64,000 nt of DNA from Komarekiella delphini-convector SJRDD-AB1 (GCF_014831675.1 NZ_VJXY01000025.1:53647-117646), one strand, 5' to 3'; positions 7,917 through 17,260 are shown, counted from the stretch's first letter. Made by a program: numbers and translations. The notes: generated from the letters alone by a model not told the origin.

Positions 7917-8585
7917 AAAGACAAGAATTCTAGGGTAGGGCTAAATATCTACAATTGGTGACATGAAGTGTAGATTAACCTGTAAATCTTAGATAGCCCA
8001 GCCACAAACATGGTTAGCCATATAAAAGAAGTTTAAATTTAGAGCTTTGAGCTTGGATATTTGAGTATAAAACTAGATATTCCCAGTTCAAAGCTGAAAT
8101 TTTGGAGTTCTTACCAGTCAACAGTCAACAGTCAACAGTCAACAGTCTTTCGTGTTATCCCATCCCCTTGGCGGGGTGGGATAAGCTTAACTAAAATTTT
8201 CAAGCTTTAGGGGCGATCGCGTCAACATTTCACAATTATTATCTGTATTGCCAAGAACAGATTTTGCTAGTTTTTATTAGTAAAACTTTTGCATATTCAT
8301 ATTTACTCAAACTATCAAGCAAGTGAATTATTGAAACTTTATTTAATTTCCTAATCAGGGTTTACTTATCTGATAAATTTTAGTTAACCGTATTGTTAAA
8401 CCTTTTTCGGATTACTCCTTTCTCAACGTAAAAATACCTAAGCTTTTTGAGAAACCTCTTAAGAGGAGATGGTACAGGCAATTTTGTAGTAGAAACATAG
8501 AAAGTGTAATTCAAATCACTTTTTGATTTGCTATGGTGTGTCACTGCCGCAGTATTCCCCAGATAAGATAAATGAGAACTGAGGC
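7917..8585. other. Long non-coding spacer with one repeat element
   Basis: Between the MCE gene and the permease gene there is no reading frame I would support. The stretch holds copy 1 of the composite heptamer/hairpin element (8115-8190) and an AT-rich run (8220-8580) with an upstream region for the permease gene. No tRNA or recognisable RNA was seen. Confidence 0.5.
8115..8190 (+). repeat. Composite repeat, copy 1 (heptamers plus hairpin B, no hairpin A)
   Basis: Four tandem CAGTCAA units lead into hairpin B, whose arms TATCCCATCCCC and GGGGTGGGATA lie at about 8155-8184, ending AGCTTAA. The same heptamer-hairpin order recurs at 11652-11805, 17137-17260, 17747-17884 and 37989-38128, where a second hairpin (A) is also present. 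This copy lacks part A. Confidence 0.8.
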
Positions 8586-9158
8586 ATGGAGAATAATATA
8601 TTTTTAGACTTTTTAGCTAGCCTACAAAGACTATTTATAGGCTACATTCCAGCCGCCGTTTTAGGTAGTTTCACTGGATATTTAATAGGTATAAACGACC
8701 CAGTTTATCAGATATTTAGGCGGTTATTTCAAATACCACATAGTATCCCTCCTATAGCCTTGTTACCCATTGCGCTCATAGCATTTAAAGAGCTAGAACC
8801 GGCAGCCGTGAGCGTAATTTTTATTGGGACACTCTGGACAGTAATTATTAATACGGCAATAGGTATACAGCATTTTCGCAGACAGGGCAATAACTTTCGA
8901 GTAGCTATCTTTCATATATTTCATGCTTTGAAAGTTGGCATTTGGGTAGCATGGTTTACAGTTATTGCTACAGAAATGCTCACAGGAACAAGAGGACTTG
9001 GCTTTCTTGCCTGGGATGCTTATAAAGCTGGTAACACTGATTACATCATCGAGATGATACTCTACATCGGTATCATTGGCTTATTGCTGGATCAGTTGCT
9101 AGATTTCACAGGAAACCTTCTCTCGCGGATTGTTACAGATGGTAAAAAATCTTCTTAA
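8586..9158 (+). CDS. Shortened NrtB/SsuC-like ABC transporter permease
   Basis: This 190-residue membrane protein resembles permeases of the nitrate/bicarbonate/taurine group (NrtB, CmpB, SsuC, usually 250-280 residues). Recognisable blocks are SIPPIALLPIALIAF, TLWTVIINTAIGIQ, ATEMLTGTRGLGFLAWDA and GIIGLLLDQLLDF. It lacks the usual N-terminal helix. The cytoplasmic EAA loop between INTAIGIQ and TEML is about 20 residues shorter than in NrtB and has no recognisable EAA..G motif. No ATPase or binding-protein gene is next to it. It may be a degenerate permease or a membrane protein with a new role. The ATG at 8586 is the only good start. Confidence 0.65.
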   Translation: MENNIFLDFLASLQRLFIGYIPAAVLGSFTGYLIGINDPVYQIFRRLFQIPHSIPPIALLPIALIAFKELEPAAVSVIFIGTLWTVIINTAIGIQHFRRQGNNFRVAIFHIFHALKVGIWVAWFTVIATEMLTGTRGLGFLAWDAYKAGNTDYIIEMILYIGIIGLLLDQLLDFTGNLLSRIVTDGKKSS

Positions 9159-9402
9159 TCGAAGTTTGAGGTTGCATCGCCCACAGGCATAGCGAAGACA
9201 GGAGCAATTACAAGCTAGAAAGCATTGCTCTATGGGGCAATTTATCTTCCTCAAAAAATGCCTATGAGATGCAAAGTTTAAATATGCTTTGCATTTCATA
9301 GGACTAATGATAAATTTCACAAAATTAGATGAAATAAAAACTGCACAGAGCTAGGCAGAAAAAATACTTTGAATGCTAAACCATAATTCGGTCAAATACT
9401 CT

Positions 9403-9963
9403 CTACGCTGTAACTACAGTCTTTGACCAAGTGTATGGCTGAAATGGTTTGTCAAGAGGTGTTTGAGCAATGTGATTTGTGTAGTTGTGCATTACTTTAA
9501 TTGCGATGCCAAGAATCACTTCTAGTACTTGGTGTTTACCATAACCAATTGCTAAAAATTCCTCAATTTCGCTATCTTCAATCCAACCTCGTGCTTGAAT
9601 TATTCGTTGCGTGAAATGGCGCAATGTTTGTAATTTTGTATCTTTGAGTGGTGTTCCATCGCGTAGTGCTTGAATATCTTCAGCAGACATACCAATCATC
9701 TTTGCCAAGCCAGAGTGAGCTGCCATGCAATAGTTACACTCATGTTCATAATTTGCCGTCAAATAAATAATTTGCCGTTCAATTGGACTGAAACTTGTTG
9801 TCTCAAACAAATCCCATAACGCTATCGAACCTTTGAGAAATGCAGGTGCTTGAGCGAAAATTCCTTCTAAATTTGGAATAAACCCAAACGTTTGTTTCAC
9901 GTGAACTAACGTTGCTTTGGAGTCTTCAGGGGCGCTATCAATCGTGTGAATGATAAATTCCAT
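9403..9963 (-). CDS. Carboxymuconolactone decarboxylase / AhpD-like protein
   Basis: This 186-residue protein has the AhpD-family active-site motif ECNYCMAAHSGLAKMIGM, with a redox Cys-x-x-Cys and a nearby His, preceded by the typical LTANYEHE helix. Proteins of this kind act as peroxidatic or thiol-dependent antioxidant enzymes, or as related decarboxylases. It is divergent from a TetR regulator, and a near-perfect palindromic operator lies 26 bases upstream of its start (9989-10012), so it is very probably the TetR target. Substrate unknown. Confidence 0.8.
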   Translation of the reverse strand: MEFIIHTIDSAPEDSKATLVHVKQTFGFIPNLEGIFAQAPAFLKGSIALWDLFETTSFSPIERQIIYLTANYEHECNYCMAAHSGLAKMIGMSAEDIQALRDGTPLKDTKLQTLRHFTQRIIQARGWIEDSEIEEFLAIGYGKHQVLEVILGIAIKVMHNYTNHIAQTPLDKPFQPYTWSKTVVTA

Positions 9964-9988
9964 CGGTTGTTGCCTCGAAATGTGTGAT

Positions 9989-10012
9989 TAGGTAGACAAG
10001 TTTGTCTACCTA
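9989..10012. promoter_or_regulatory. TetR operator, copy 1
   Basis: A 24-bp palindrome has arms TAGGTAGACA and TGTCTACCTA around AGTT. It lies between the divergent AhpD-like and TetR genes. The core AGACAAG..TTGTCTAC recurs at 10037-10054. Two copies beside a TetR gene strongly suggest the regulator's own operators. Confidence 0.75.
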
Positions 10013-10036
10013 AAGTTGGTGCTATTGTATTTCAAA

Positions 10037-10054
10037 GGAGACAACTTTGTCTAC
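10037..10054. promoter_or_regulatory. TetR operator, copy 2, over the ribosome binding site
   Basis: GGAGACAACTTTGTCTAC repeats the core of the palindrome at 9989-10012. It covers the Shine-Dalgarno GGAG (10037-10040) and the TTG start codon (10047) of the TetR gene. Binding here would block the regulator's own transcript, giving autoregulation. Confidence 0.6.
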
Positions 10055-10640
10055 TCATATAACTATGACTTCTGAATCGAGTCACGCTCGGCAACAAATT
10101 TTAGAAACGGCTTCTGAACTGTTTTACCAGAAGGGAATTCAGCATGTAGGTATTAATGAAGTCATTGCAGCATCGGGCGTTGCCAAACGAACACTTTATC
10201 GTTGGTTTACATCCAAAGACTTGTTAATTGAGGAAGTGATGAAATATCGCGCCCTTCAGTGGTTGCGCTGGTTTGAAACTGCGGTTTCAGAGCGAGGTAA
10301 TACACCCAAAGAACGCTTATTAGCCACGTTTGATGTGTTGCGTGAGTGGTACTCAAGTCCCAATTTTCGGGGTTGTCCGTTCATTAATGCTGTTTTGGAA
10401 ATTGCCGATGCCTCTCATAAAGCGCATCAGGTTTCAGTTGATTTACGTGAGTCGATTCGACAAATTATTATGGGTTTGGCAGATGAGGCTGGCATTAAAA
10501 ATCCTGAATCCTTTTCGCAGCAATATCTTCTTCTAATTGGAGGAGCCAGTTTAATGGCAACCATCGAACAATCACCCAATGGTGCAACGTTTGCTCAAAG
10601 TGCGCTCTCAGTACTGATTGATGCGAACATAGAAAATTGA
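10047..10640 (+). CDS. TetR/AcrR family transcriptional regulator
   Basis: This 197-residue protein has the TetR N-terminal helix-turn-helix: ARQQILETASELFYQKGIQH, then VNEVIAASGVAKRTLYRWF-like residues at about 30-50 (GINEVIAASGVAKRTLYRW). The ligand-binding C-terminal domain fills the rest. I keep the TTG start at 10047 because AAAGGAG sits six bases upstream; the alternative ATG at 10065 has no such site. It is divergent from the AhpD-like gene, with operator palindromes at 9989-10012 and 10037-10054. It probably represses both genes until a ligand, perhaps an oxidised or electrophilic compound, binds. Confidence 0.85.
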   Translation: MSTHITMTSESSHARQQILETASELFYQKGIQHVGINEVIAASGVAKRTLYRWFTSKDLLIEEVMKYRALQWLRWFETAVSERGNTPKERLLATFDVLREWYSSPNFRGCPFINAVLEIADASHKAHQVSVDLRESIRQIIMGLADEAGIKNPESFSQQYLLLIGGASLMATIEQSPNGATFAQSALSVLIDANIEN

Positions 10641-10751
10641 TAATGGCCCTTGACTGTTGTCTGCTTTTTTGCTGACTACTTATCAATAAGCGGAGTACTG
10701 ACGGCGAATCAGTTAAAATTTGATTCAAACAATTGGTAAATTTCGCTAGTC

Positions 10752-11576
10752 GTGCCTACTTCTGCAAAAACCTTTCCTGTCTGGGCATTTTTCTCGCTGT
10801 TAACCAACGGCATATTGATGCTGGCGGTCATCCTGCTAATTTGGCAACAGCAGAGATTGACTGCTTTTTTTGGAACTACAACTTCCCTCGCTCAAGTCAA
10901 TCTGAACAGTGACCAAGCTGTTACACCTGTTTTGGGTTCCCGTCTAAAACTCAATTACCAGCAGTGGGTGGACATCCTCAAAAAAGAAGCTGAGGTAGTC
11001 GCTAAGAAACGTCCTCCGTATTTAACTATATTGGCGGGAGATTCTCTAAGTCTGTGGTTTCCTGCTGAGCTATTACCCGAAAACAAAAATTGGCTAAATC
11101 AGGGAATTTCTGGCGAAACCAGTAATGGATTGTTAAAAAGATTGGATTTATTTGATCGCACTCAGCCAGAGGTGATTTTTGTGATGATTGGCATTAATGA
11201 CCTAATTCGGGGGATGAGCGATGAGGTAATTTTAGATAATCAGCGGCAAATTATGAGTTATCTGCGAAGGGTACATCCAACAGCACAAGTTGTTGTCCAG
11301 TCGATTTTGCCGCATGGGGGAGAAGAAACAACTTGGGAAGGACGAGAAAAACTGCTGGCTGTTGACAATAGTCGCATTCGCCAGTTGAATCAGCAATTAC
11401 GAAGTGTAGCTGCTAATGAAGGTGTCAAATATCTTGACTTGTATCCCCTGTTTAGCAGCAAGCAAGGTAATCTCCGTCGCGAATTTACTACTGATGGCTT
11501 ACACCTCAGTTCTGAAGGCTATATAGTTTGGCGTTCCGCATTGCAGATTTATAGCAACATGGAGTTAAAACCTTAA
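10752..11576 (+). CDS. SGNH/GDSL hydrolase, membrane-anchored
   Basis: This 274-residue protein begins with a hydrophobic segment (FFSLLTNGILMLAVILLIW, about 12-30) likely to be a membrane anchor or uncleaved signal. The SGNH blocks are all present: I ILAGDSLSLWF (nucleophile Ser), II GISGETSNGLL, III MIGINDLIRG and V DGLHLSSEGY (catalytic Asp-His). It is thus a probable extracytoplasmic esterase or deacylase, perhaps acting on cell-wall or polysaccharide acyl groups; substrate unknown. The start is GTG 10752. Confidence 0.8.
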   Translation: MPTSAKTFPVWAFFSLLTNGILMLAVILLIWQQQRLTAFFGTTTSLAQVNLNSDQAVTPVLGSRLKLNYQQWVDILKKEAEVVAKKRPPYLTILAGDSLSLWFPAELLPENKNWLNQGISGETSNGLLKRLDLFDRTQPEVIFVMIGINDLIRGMSDEVILDNQRQIMSYLRRVHPTAQVVVQSILPHGGEETTWEGREKLLAVDNSRIRQLNQQLRSVAANEGVKYLDLYPLFSSKQGNLRREFTTDGLHLSSEGYIVWRSALQIYSNMELKP

Positions 11577-11651
11577 ATCAGAAGAAGGGTCAAGAGTCAA
11601 GGGTTATTAATTATTCCCCAATTCCCTACTTTTTCATTCTTGTAAGAACAA

Positions 11652-11805
11652 TTAAGCTCATCCCACCCCGCCAAGGTGATGGGATAACACGAAAGACTGT
11701 TGACTTTTGACTGTTGACTGTTGACTGTTAACCGTCAACGGCCTAAAAAGGCGTCTTTCATCACCTACCGAGAAGGAATGGGTTTTTCCGACGCGTTTTT
11801 ATAAT
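11652..11805 (-). repeat. Composite repeat, copy 2 (complete, reverse orientation)
   Basis: Read on the minus strand this copy has hairpin A (starting ATAAAAACGCGTCGG and closing GACGCC), heptamers of the CAGTCAA family, then hairpin B (ATCCCATCACC / GGCGGGGTGGGAT). It follows the SGNH hydrolase gene by 75 bases and fills most of the 310-base spacer before ispH. Hairpin A ends in a T-run, so it could act as a terminator. Confidence 0.85.
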
Positions 11806-11886
11806 ATGTTTGAACACAACTCTGTATAAATCGCCTCTTGGCACGAGAAAATAAAAGCTAGTGATTTAATTAAGTTGGCAAATCTA

Positions 11887-13095
11887 ATGGATACAAAAGC
11901 TTTTAAGCGATCGCTGCAACATTCAGCAAACTACAATCGCAAGGGGTTTGGTAATCAAGCAGAAGTTGCTACCCAGTTGCAATCTGAGTATCAAAGTAAC
12001 TTGATTCAGGAAATCCGCGATCGCAACTACATCTTACAACGCGGTAGTGTCACGATCCGGCTAGCGCAAGCCTTTGGCTTCTGTTGGGGTGTCGAACGTG
12101 CTGTAGCGATTGCCTATGAAACTCGTCAGCACTTCCCCACAGAACGCATTTGGATTACTAATGAGATTATTCACAACCCTTCTGTGAATCAGCGGATACA
12201 AGAGATGGAAGTAGAATTCATCCCCGTTGAAGCAAATCAGAAAGATTTTTCTGTTGTCGCCACTGGTGACGTAGTTATATTGCCTGCTTTTGGCGCTAGC
12301 GTCCAAGAGATGCAAATACTTCACAATAAAGGCTGCAAAATTGTCGATACAACTTGCCCTTGGGTATCTAAAGTTTGGAATACTGTAGAGAAACACAAAA
12401 AAGTTGATTACACCTCAATTATTCACGGCAAATATAAGCATGAAGAAACTGTTGCTACTAGTTCCTTTGCTGGCAAATATTTAATTGTGCTGAATTTGCA
12501 GGAAGCAGAATATGTTGCTAAATATATTCTCAATGGTGGAAATCGTGATGAATTTTTGACTAAATTCGCTAAAGCTTGTTCAGCAGGATTTGACCCAGAT
12601 CAAGATTTAGAACGGGTTGGTATTGCTAATCAAACCACAATGCTCAAAGGCGAAACTGAGCAAATTGGGAAGTTGTTTGAGCATACTATGTTGCAGAAGT
12701 ATGGGCCTACTGAATTAAATCAACATTTCCAAAGCTTTAACACTATCTGTGACGCCACCCAAGAACGTCAAGATGCCATGTTGGAGTTGGTGCAACAAAA
12801 TCTCGATTTGATGGTAGTAATTGGTGGTTTTAATTCGTCGAATACTACTCAATTGCAACAGATTGCTTTTGACCGAGGAATTCCTTCTTATCATATTGAT
12901 AGTGTTGAGCGCATTAAATCAGGAAATTCCATTGAACATCGACAGTTAAATGGACAGTTGGTAATCACAGAAAATTGGTTGCCTATTGGAGAAATTATTC
13001 TGGGAATTACTTCTGGTGCTTCTACACCAGATAAAGTGGTGGAAGATATCATTAAGAAGATTTTTGACTTAAAGGCTACAGGATCAATAGTTTAA
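11887..13095 (+). CDS. ispH: 4-hydroxy-3-methylbut-2-enyl diphosphate reductase
   Basis: This 402-residue protein is the cyanobacterial form of IspH (LytB), the last enzyme of the MEP isoprenoid pathway, which makes IPP and DMAPP. The three Cys ligands of the 4Fe-4S cluster are visible: [23 protein letters not shown] and [32 protein letters not shown] and the ending [18 protein letters not shown] are also standard. I use ATG 11887 ([20 protein letters not shown]), the usual cyanobacterial start, rather than the TTG at 11875. It is probably monocistronic. Confidence 0.95.
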   Translation: MDTKAFKRSLQHSANYNRKGFGNQAEVATQLQSEYQSNLIQEIRDRNYILQRGSVTIRLAQAFGFCWGVERAVAIAYETRQHFPTERIWITNEIIHNPSVNQRIQEMEVEFIPVEANQKDFSVVATGDVVILPAFGASVQEMQILHNKGCKIVDTTCPWVSKVWNTVEKHKKVDYTSIIHGKYKHEETVATSSFAGKYLIVLNLQEAEYVAKYILNGGNRDEFLTKFAKACSAGFDPDQDLERVGIANQTTMLKGETEQIGKLFEHTMLQKYGPTELNQHFQSFNTICDATQERQDAMLELVQQNLDLMVVIGGFNSSNTTQLQQIAFDRGIPSYHIDSVERIKSGNSIEHRQLNGQLVITENWLPIGEIILGITSGASTPDKVVEDIIKKIFDLKATGSIV

Positions 13096-13768
13096 GCAGA
13101 AACTCAGCCCTAACCCCTCTTTGCCAACTTAGGGGGGTGACGAACATTTGTAATTGTTGGCTCATAGATATAGCGGTTCTTACCTCAGTGAAGTATGGGT
13201 TTATTTTCTGGCTCAATTAATTTATTAAATATTTTTATAATTGTCTATCTAAACCCAATGTGCAATATTATGTTAATATCATGTTAACCACATGTTTTAT
13301 AGAACAAGCAATTAAATATTTTCATAATATTTTTGACAACTAGAATTACAAAGATTATGATACTGTAGGCAAATGAGGGGTAACACCCCCCGCGCCATTA
13401 AATTACCCAATTAACAGGGAATTTGCCTATTGTAGCCTGTGCAAGTTCTTTAAACTCAGCCTCAAAATATTAGGATTGAGCGTTCAAACTCATGTCAAAT
13501 TAAAGCTAAGTGTGCCATAATGTCGCGAGCCAGAATAAGTACCATTCTTGCAACGTGTGGGTAGCCATGACTACTGGAGGATCTGAAAGCTAAGAATTCA
13601 ATAGCTCATCCTACAGCATAGTGCTAAGAAGATTAAGATACCCAGCAAATTTTGCTACGCGTAGTTCACGGTTATCTTTCAACAAGCTAACTGGTTGTTG
13701 TACGCAGTTCGCAGGCCTCAAGGAAAATTTGAGGCGATCCGACCTGTAACTCTTTAAGAAGAAGGATT
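13096..13768. other. Long leader-like spacer upstream of the GalT-like gene
   Basis: There is no credible reading frame in these 673 bases. The last part contains a perfect stem-loop (13715-13735) and several shorter imperfect palindromes such as GCTACGCGTAG near 13656. The spacing and structure are compatible with a long 5' leader or an unrecognised RNA gene (about 13430-13740), but I do not recognise a family and cannot fold it. Confidence 0.4.
13715..13735. other. Perfect stem-loop upstream of the GalT-like gene
   Basis: GCCTCAA and TTGAGGC pair around a 7-base loop, 33 bases before the start codon at 13769. There is no T-run, so it is not a standard terminator. It could be the 3' end of an RNA or a structure in the mRNA leader. 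Confidence 0.5.
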
Positions 13769-14884
13769 ATGTACTCCCACCAGCTTTTAAAGCCGGACGG
13801 TCGTCAACTAACGTTATACAGCCGATTCCCGATCGCTGAAGCTATCATAGCCACTGGTTCGAGCAACCAACTAGTCCAGACAAACTCTCATCTGCGCTGG
13901 CATCCGTTGCGTGGTGAATGGGTAGTTTATGCAAGTTATCATCAAGAACAGACTTTTTTACCGCCCCCAGAATATAACCTGCTGGCATCGTCCAACGGCT
14001 ACCAATTACCTACCGAACTCCCTCCAGGTAGATATGACGTAGCTGTGTTCGATAACCGCTTTCCCGTGATGACGCCATCTGCATCTGATTCACCTGAGTG
14101 CATAGTAGAAACGCTACCTGCGAATGGAGTGTGTGAGACTGTGGTTTTTACACAGAATCCGCAAGCATCCCTAAGTTCCCTGGAACTGGATCACCTGGCT
14201 TTGCTGTTAGAAGTCTGGGGCGATCGCACCTTGATACTGGGAGCAAATCAGCAAATTCAGTACGTGCTACCGTTTGACAATAGGGACGCAAAAGTAGGTA
14301 TTACTTTGCCCCAACAGCATGGTGAAATATATGCATATCCCTTTATACCGCCCATTCCAGCACGGATGTTGGAAATGCAGAGACGATTTTACCATGAGCA
14401 CCACAGAGGTTTGCTGACAGATTTAATTCAAAAAGAGATTGCACAAAAAAAGCGGATTATTTATCAAGATGAGTATGCGATCGCCTTTGTGCCAGTGTGT
14501 GCTCGTTACCCATATGAAGTCTGGATTGCGCCAATTGAGCCAGTGAGTAGCTTGTTTGAACTGACTGCACAACAACGCTGGGGACTTGCTAAAGCGTTGA
14601 AAACTGTTACCCTCAAGTATGATGGTTTGCTAGAATGCCCATTTTCCTGCTCGATGACTTGGTTTCAAGCACCAACTGACGGGAAAATACATCCCGAAGC
14701 GCATTTATACGCAGAGCTTTATCCAGCTGATCGAACTCTAACCGGATCTGAACTCGCAGGGGGAGTTTTTACCAATAATGCTTTGCCAGAGGAGAAGGCA
14801 AAAGATTTACAGGCTGTAATTGTGAATATCAAACAAACTGCAAAACAGCGTAGATTTAGTCTTCAGCTTAATGGTTCCCGGTAA
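13769..14884 (+). CDS. GalT-like nucleotidyltransferase (HIT superfamily) with altered active-site motif
   Basis: This 371-residue protein aligns by eye with galactose-1-phosphate uridylyltransferases: RWHPLRGEWVVYASYHQ, DVAVFDNRFPVM, ETVVFTQNPQASLSSL, TLPQQHGEIYAYPFIPP and a C-terminal CPFSCSMTWFQAP. GalT normally transfers UMP between glucose- and galactose-1-phosphate through a His in an H-P-H-G-Q motif. Here the motif reads Q182-Q183-H184-G185-E186: the nucleophile His is kept, but the first His, Pro and Gln are changed. The N-terminal Cys-x-x-Cys zinc site is also missing (EYNLLASS at about 68-75). It is probably a divergent family member whose substrates may differ from galactose metabolites. 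Confidence 0.7.
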   Translation: MYSHQLLKPDGRQLTLYSRFPIAEAIIATGSSNQLVQTNSHLRWHPLRGEWVVYASYHQEQTFLPPPEYNLLASSNGYQLPTELPPGRYDVAVFDNRFPVMTPSASDSPECIVETLPANGVCETVVFTQNPQASLSSLELDHLALLLEVWGDRTLILGANQQIQYVLPFDNRDAKVGITLPQQHGEIYAYPFIPPIPARMLEMQRRFYHEHHRGLLTDLIQKEIAQKKRIIYQDEYAIAFVPVCARYPYEVWIAPIEPVSSLFELTAQQRWGLAKALKTVTLKYDGLLECPFSCSMTWFQAPTDGKIHPEAHLYAELYPADRTLTGSELAGGVFTNNALPEEKAKDLQAVIVNIKQTAKQRRFSLQLNGSR

Positions 14885-15071
14885 TAGTAGTTCACCTTTG
14901 TGTCTTAGTAGTTCAAATGTCAATTTTTTAACCACTAAGGCACAAAGACACTAAGAAAATATATTACATCTTCTTTTCCTAAACTTTCTTTTGCAGACAA
15001 CTAATAACTCCCGCACACCTCCAGAACAATTGTGATACGCTATCTGCTTGAGGAATGTAGAGGTACTAAAG

Positions 15072-16154
15072 ATGACTAAGCTGCGCGTGGGGTTACTATT
15101 TGGTGGTCGTTCGGGAGAGCATGAAGTTTCGATAAGCTCAGCACGGGCGATCGCTAAAGCCTTGAGTGCAGAGCAAAATGCTAGCAAGTATGAAATCCTA
15201 CCTTTTTATATTCAAAAAGATGGACATTGGCTTGCAGGGGAAGCACCTCAAAAGGTTCTGGGAACTGGTATGCCGCTACTGGAATCTCAAGAATCAATAT
15301 CTGAGGGACATCTGATAGCCCAAAGCCCGTGGCAATCTCCCTCACAAGTCTCTGAAGTAGATGTTTGGTTTCCTATTCTCCACGGGCCTAACGGTGAAGA
15401 CGGTACAATTCAAGGGTTACTCACCTTGATGCAAGTCCCTTTTGTTGGTTCTGGGGTGTTAGGTTCGGCAATGGGGATGGATAAGATTGCCATGAAAATG
15501 GCGTTTGAGCAAGCGGGACTACCGCAAGTTAAATACAAGGCATTAACTAGAGCACAAGTTTGGTCTAATCCTTGCGTATTTCCCAAACTGTGTGATGAAA
15601 TTGAAGCGGCATTAGGCTATCCCTGTTTTGTCAAACCTGCTAATTTGGGTTCTTCTGTAGGTATTGCCAAAGTGCGATCGCGCCAAGAATTAGAAGCAGC
15701 GTTAGATCAGGCTGCTGGTTATGACCGACGGTTAATTGTGGAAGCTGGTGTTGTCGCAAGAGAAGTCGAGTGTGCAGTTTTAGGCAATGATCAACCAAAA
15801 GCTTCTATTATAGGTGAAATCACTTACGACAGTGATTTCTATGACTACGAGACTAAATATACTGAAGGTAGAGCAGATTTACTGATACCTGCACCGCTGC
15901 CGGATGCGATCGTTCGTCAAATGCAAGACATGGCTTTGCAAGCCTTTGCGGCTGTTGACGCTGCTGGGTTAGCAAGAATAGACTTTTTCTACGTGGAAGC
16001 CACAGGAGAAGTTTTGATTAATGAAATCAATACTTTACCGGGTTTTACCGCCACGAGTATGTATCCCCAACTCTGGGCGCATAGTGGCATTTCCTTTCCA
16101 GAATTAGTTGATCAGTTGATTCAACTTGCTCTGGAAAGACATTCTATTGGCTAA
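15072..16154 (+). CDS. ddl: D-alanine--D-alanine ligase
   Basis: This 360-residue ATP-grasp enzyme makes the D-Ala-D-Ala dipeptide for peptidoglycan. It shows [20 protein letters not shown] at the start, the [14 protein letters not shown] loop, [18 protein letters not shown] for ATP binding, and the metal/substrate segment [20 protein letters not shown] with [16 protein letters not shown] use ATG 15072 ([12 protein letters not shown]), the usual start, instead of TTG 15048. The membrane-protein gene 200 bases downstream may be separate. Confidence 0.93.
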   Translation: MTKLRVGLLFGGRSGEHEVSISSARAIAKALSAEQNASKYEILPFYIQKDGHWLAGEAPQKVLGTGMPLLESQESISEGHLIAQSPWQSPSQVSEVDVWFPILHGPNGEDGTIQGLLTLMQVPFVGSGVLGSAMGMDKIAMKMAFEQAGLPQVKYKALTRAQVWSNPCVFPKLCDEIEAALGYPCFVKPANLGSSVGIAKVRSRQELEAALDQAAGYDRRLIVEAGVVAREVECAVLGNDQPKASIIGEITYDSDFYDYETKYTEGRADLLIPAPLPDAIVRQMQDMALQAFAAVDAAGLARIDFFYVEATGEVLINEINTLPGFTATSMYPQLWAHSGISFPELVDQLIQLALERHSIG

Positions 16155-16354
16155 CCAAGAGGATGAGCAAATTGATTTTTAGAGAATTACAGCGAAAAGT
16201 AACAAAAAATACAGATTTTTAGAAAAAATCAGTCAAATTTAGTATGTTTATGTTACAAAAAAGCTACTTGAATCCGTGACTTTGTTACGGATACCTGATG
16301 CTTGGCTCCTCTATTACAATCAGGGACTAGAGGGGTACAAATCTGAAAGTAATC

Positions 16355-17005
16355 ATGGAAAATAGTCAGAGTGTACAGTACGAGCTAACCCAACTAATAG
16401 GGGACACTCAAGAGCTGACAAACAGTAAATCTAGACCATTAGAAAGCTCCAATGTTTTAATATATCTGGTTGCACATCATCCTTGGCTATTGTTAACTGG
16501 GTTGTTAGCCATGTTTCTAGGAGGCGGTGCCTTTGCCTTATACAGCCTAGGTCATGTTGGCCGTGTGGCACAGGAAGAACCAGAACAAATCCCAGCTGTA
16601 GTTGAAAAACCACTCAACACGCCCTCTGAGAATAGCAATCTTACACCTTTATGGATGGTGGTTGCGATCGCCCTCAGCTGTGGTACTGGTTGCTTGATAA
16701 TTTTTCGGATGCTCAATCGTCCAAAGCAGCCGAAAAAAGTAGTCCAAAGGCATATTAACCGCTATGAGGCACACTCAGCACAAGCTCGCTACCCAAGATT
16801 GGAACCACGTCTTCTCAAAAATCCACCAGTGTTTGTGCCACAGCAACAACTGACGCCGGTTATGCCGATATCACCTAAAACACACCTGGTAACGGTTCTT
16901 CCGCCAGAGCATAAGCACCGCCTGGATACACGCACAGAATCTTTGGCAGACTTAATGGATCTTCGCAAAGAGAGTTCATTGTCTGCAATTTTACACAAGT
17001 ATTAA
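16355..17005 (+). CDS. Hypothetical two-helix membrane protein
   Basis: I do not recognise this 216-residue protein. It has two hydrophobic segments, about 38-66 (PWLLLTGLLAMFLGGGAFAL) and about 97-121 (LWMVVAIALSCGTGCLIIF), separated by an acidic/Pro loop, and a basic, Pro/Gln-rich C-terminal half. The topology suggests both ends on the same side with a short loop across the membrane. A hairpin at 17052-17076 follows its stop. It lies downstream of ddl, but no clear functional link is visible. Confidence 0.6.
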   Translation: MENSQSVQYELTQLIGDTQELTNSKSRPLESSNVLIYLVAHHPWLLLTGLLAMFLGGGAFALYSLGHVGRVAQEEPEQIPAVVEKPLNTPSENSNLTPLWMVVAIALSCGTGCLIIFRMLNRPKQPKKVVQRHINRYEAHSAQARYPRLEPRLLKNPPVFVPQQQLTPVMPISPKTHLVTVLPPEHKHRLDTRTESLADLMDLRKESSLSAILHKY

Positions 17006-17051
17006 TAGTACTGTAAGATAAAAAGCTGTCAAATTAATACTTTTTACCAAC

Positions 17052-17076
17052 AAGGGCACGGAATAACTGTGCCCTT
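17052..17076. terminator. Possible terminator hairpin after the membrane-protein gene
   Basis: AAGGGCAC and GTGCCCTT form a perfect 8-bp stem 47 bases after the stop codon at 17005. Only a weak T-rich tail follows (ACTTGTAT), so termination may be inefficient. Confidence 0.5.
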
Positions 17077-17136
17077 ACTTGTATCATAATTCAATATTTT
17101 TATATACCGTGCAGCTACTCTGGCAAAATCTTTAAA

Positions 17137-17260
17137 TATAAAAAGGCGTCGGGAAAACCCATTCCTTCTCGGTAGGTGATGAAAGAGTTGACGGTTGACG
17201 GTTAACAGTCAACTGTCTTTCGTGTTATCCCATCCCCTTTTAGAGGTGGGATAAGCTTAA
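17137..17260 (+). repeat. Composite repeat, copy 3 (forward)
   Basis: It starts TATAAAAAGGCGTCGGG (hairpin A left arm), runs through CCATTCCTTCTCGGTAGGTG and degenerate heptamers (TTGACGG, TTAACAG), and ends with hairpin B (TATCCCATCCCC...GGTGGGATA) and AGCTTAA. The right arm of hairpin A (GACGCC) is missing. It faces copy 4 across 486 bases. Confidence 0.85.

Noticed and set aside
8115-8150. Heptamer array as a possible CRISPR
   Set aside because: The units are 7 bp with no spacers; this is an STRR.
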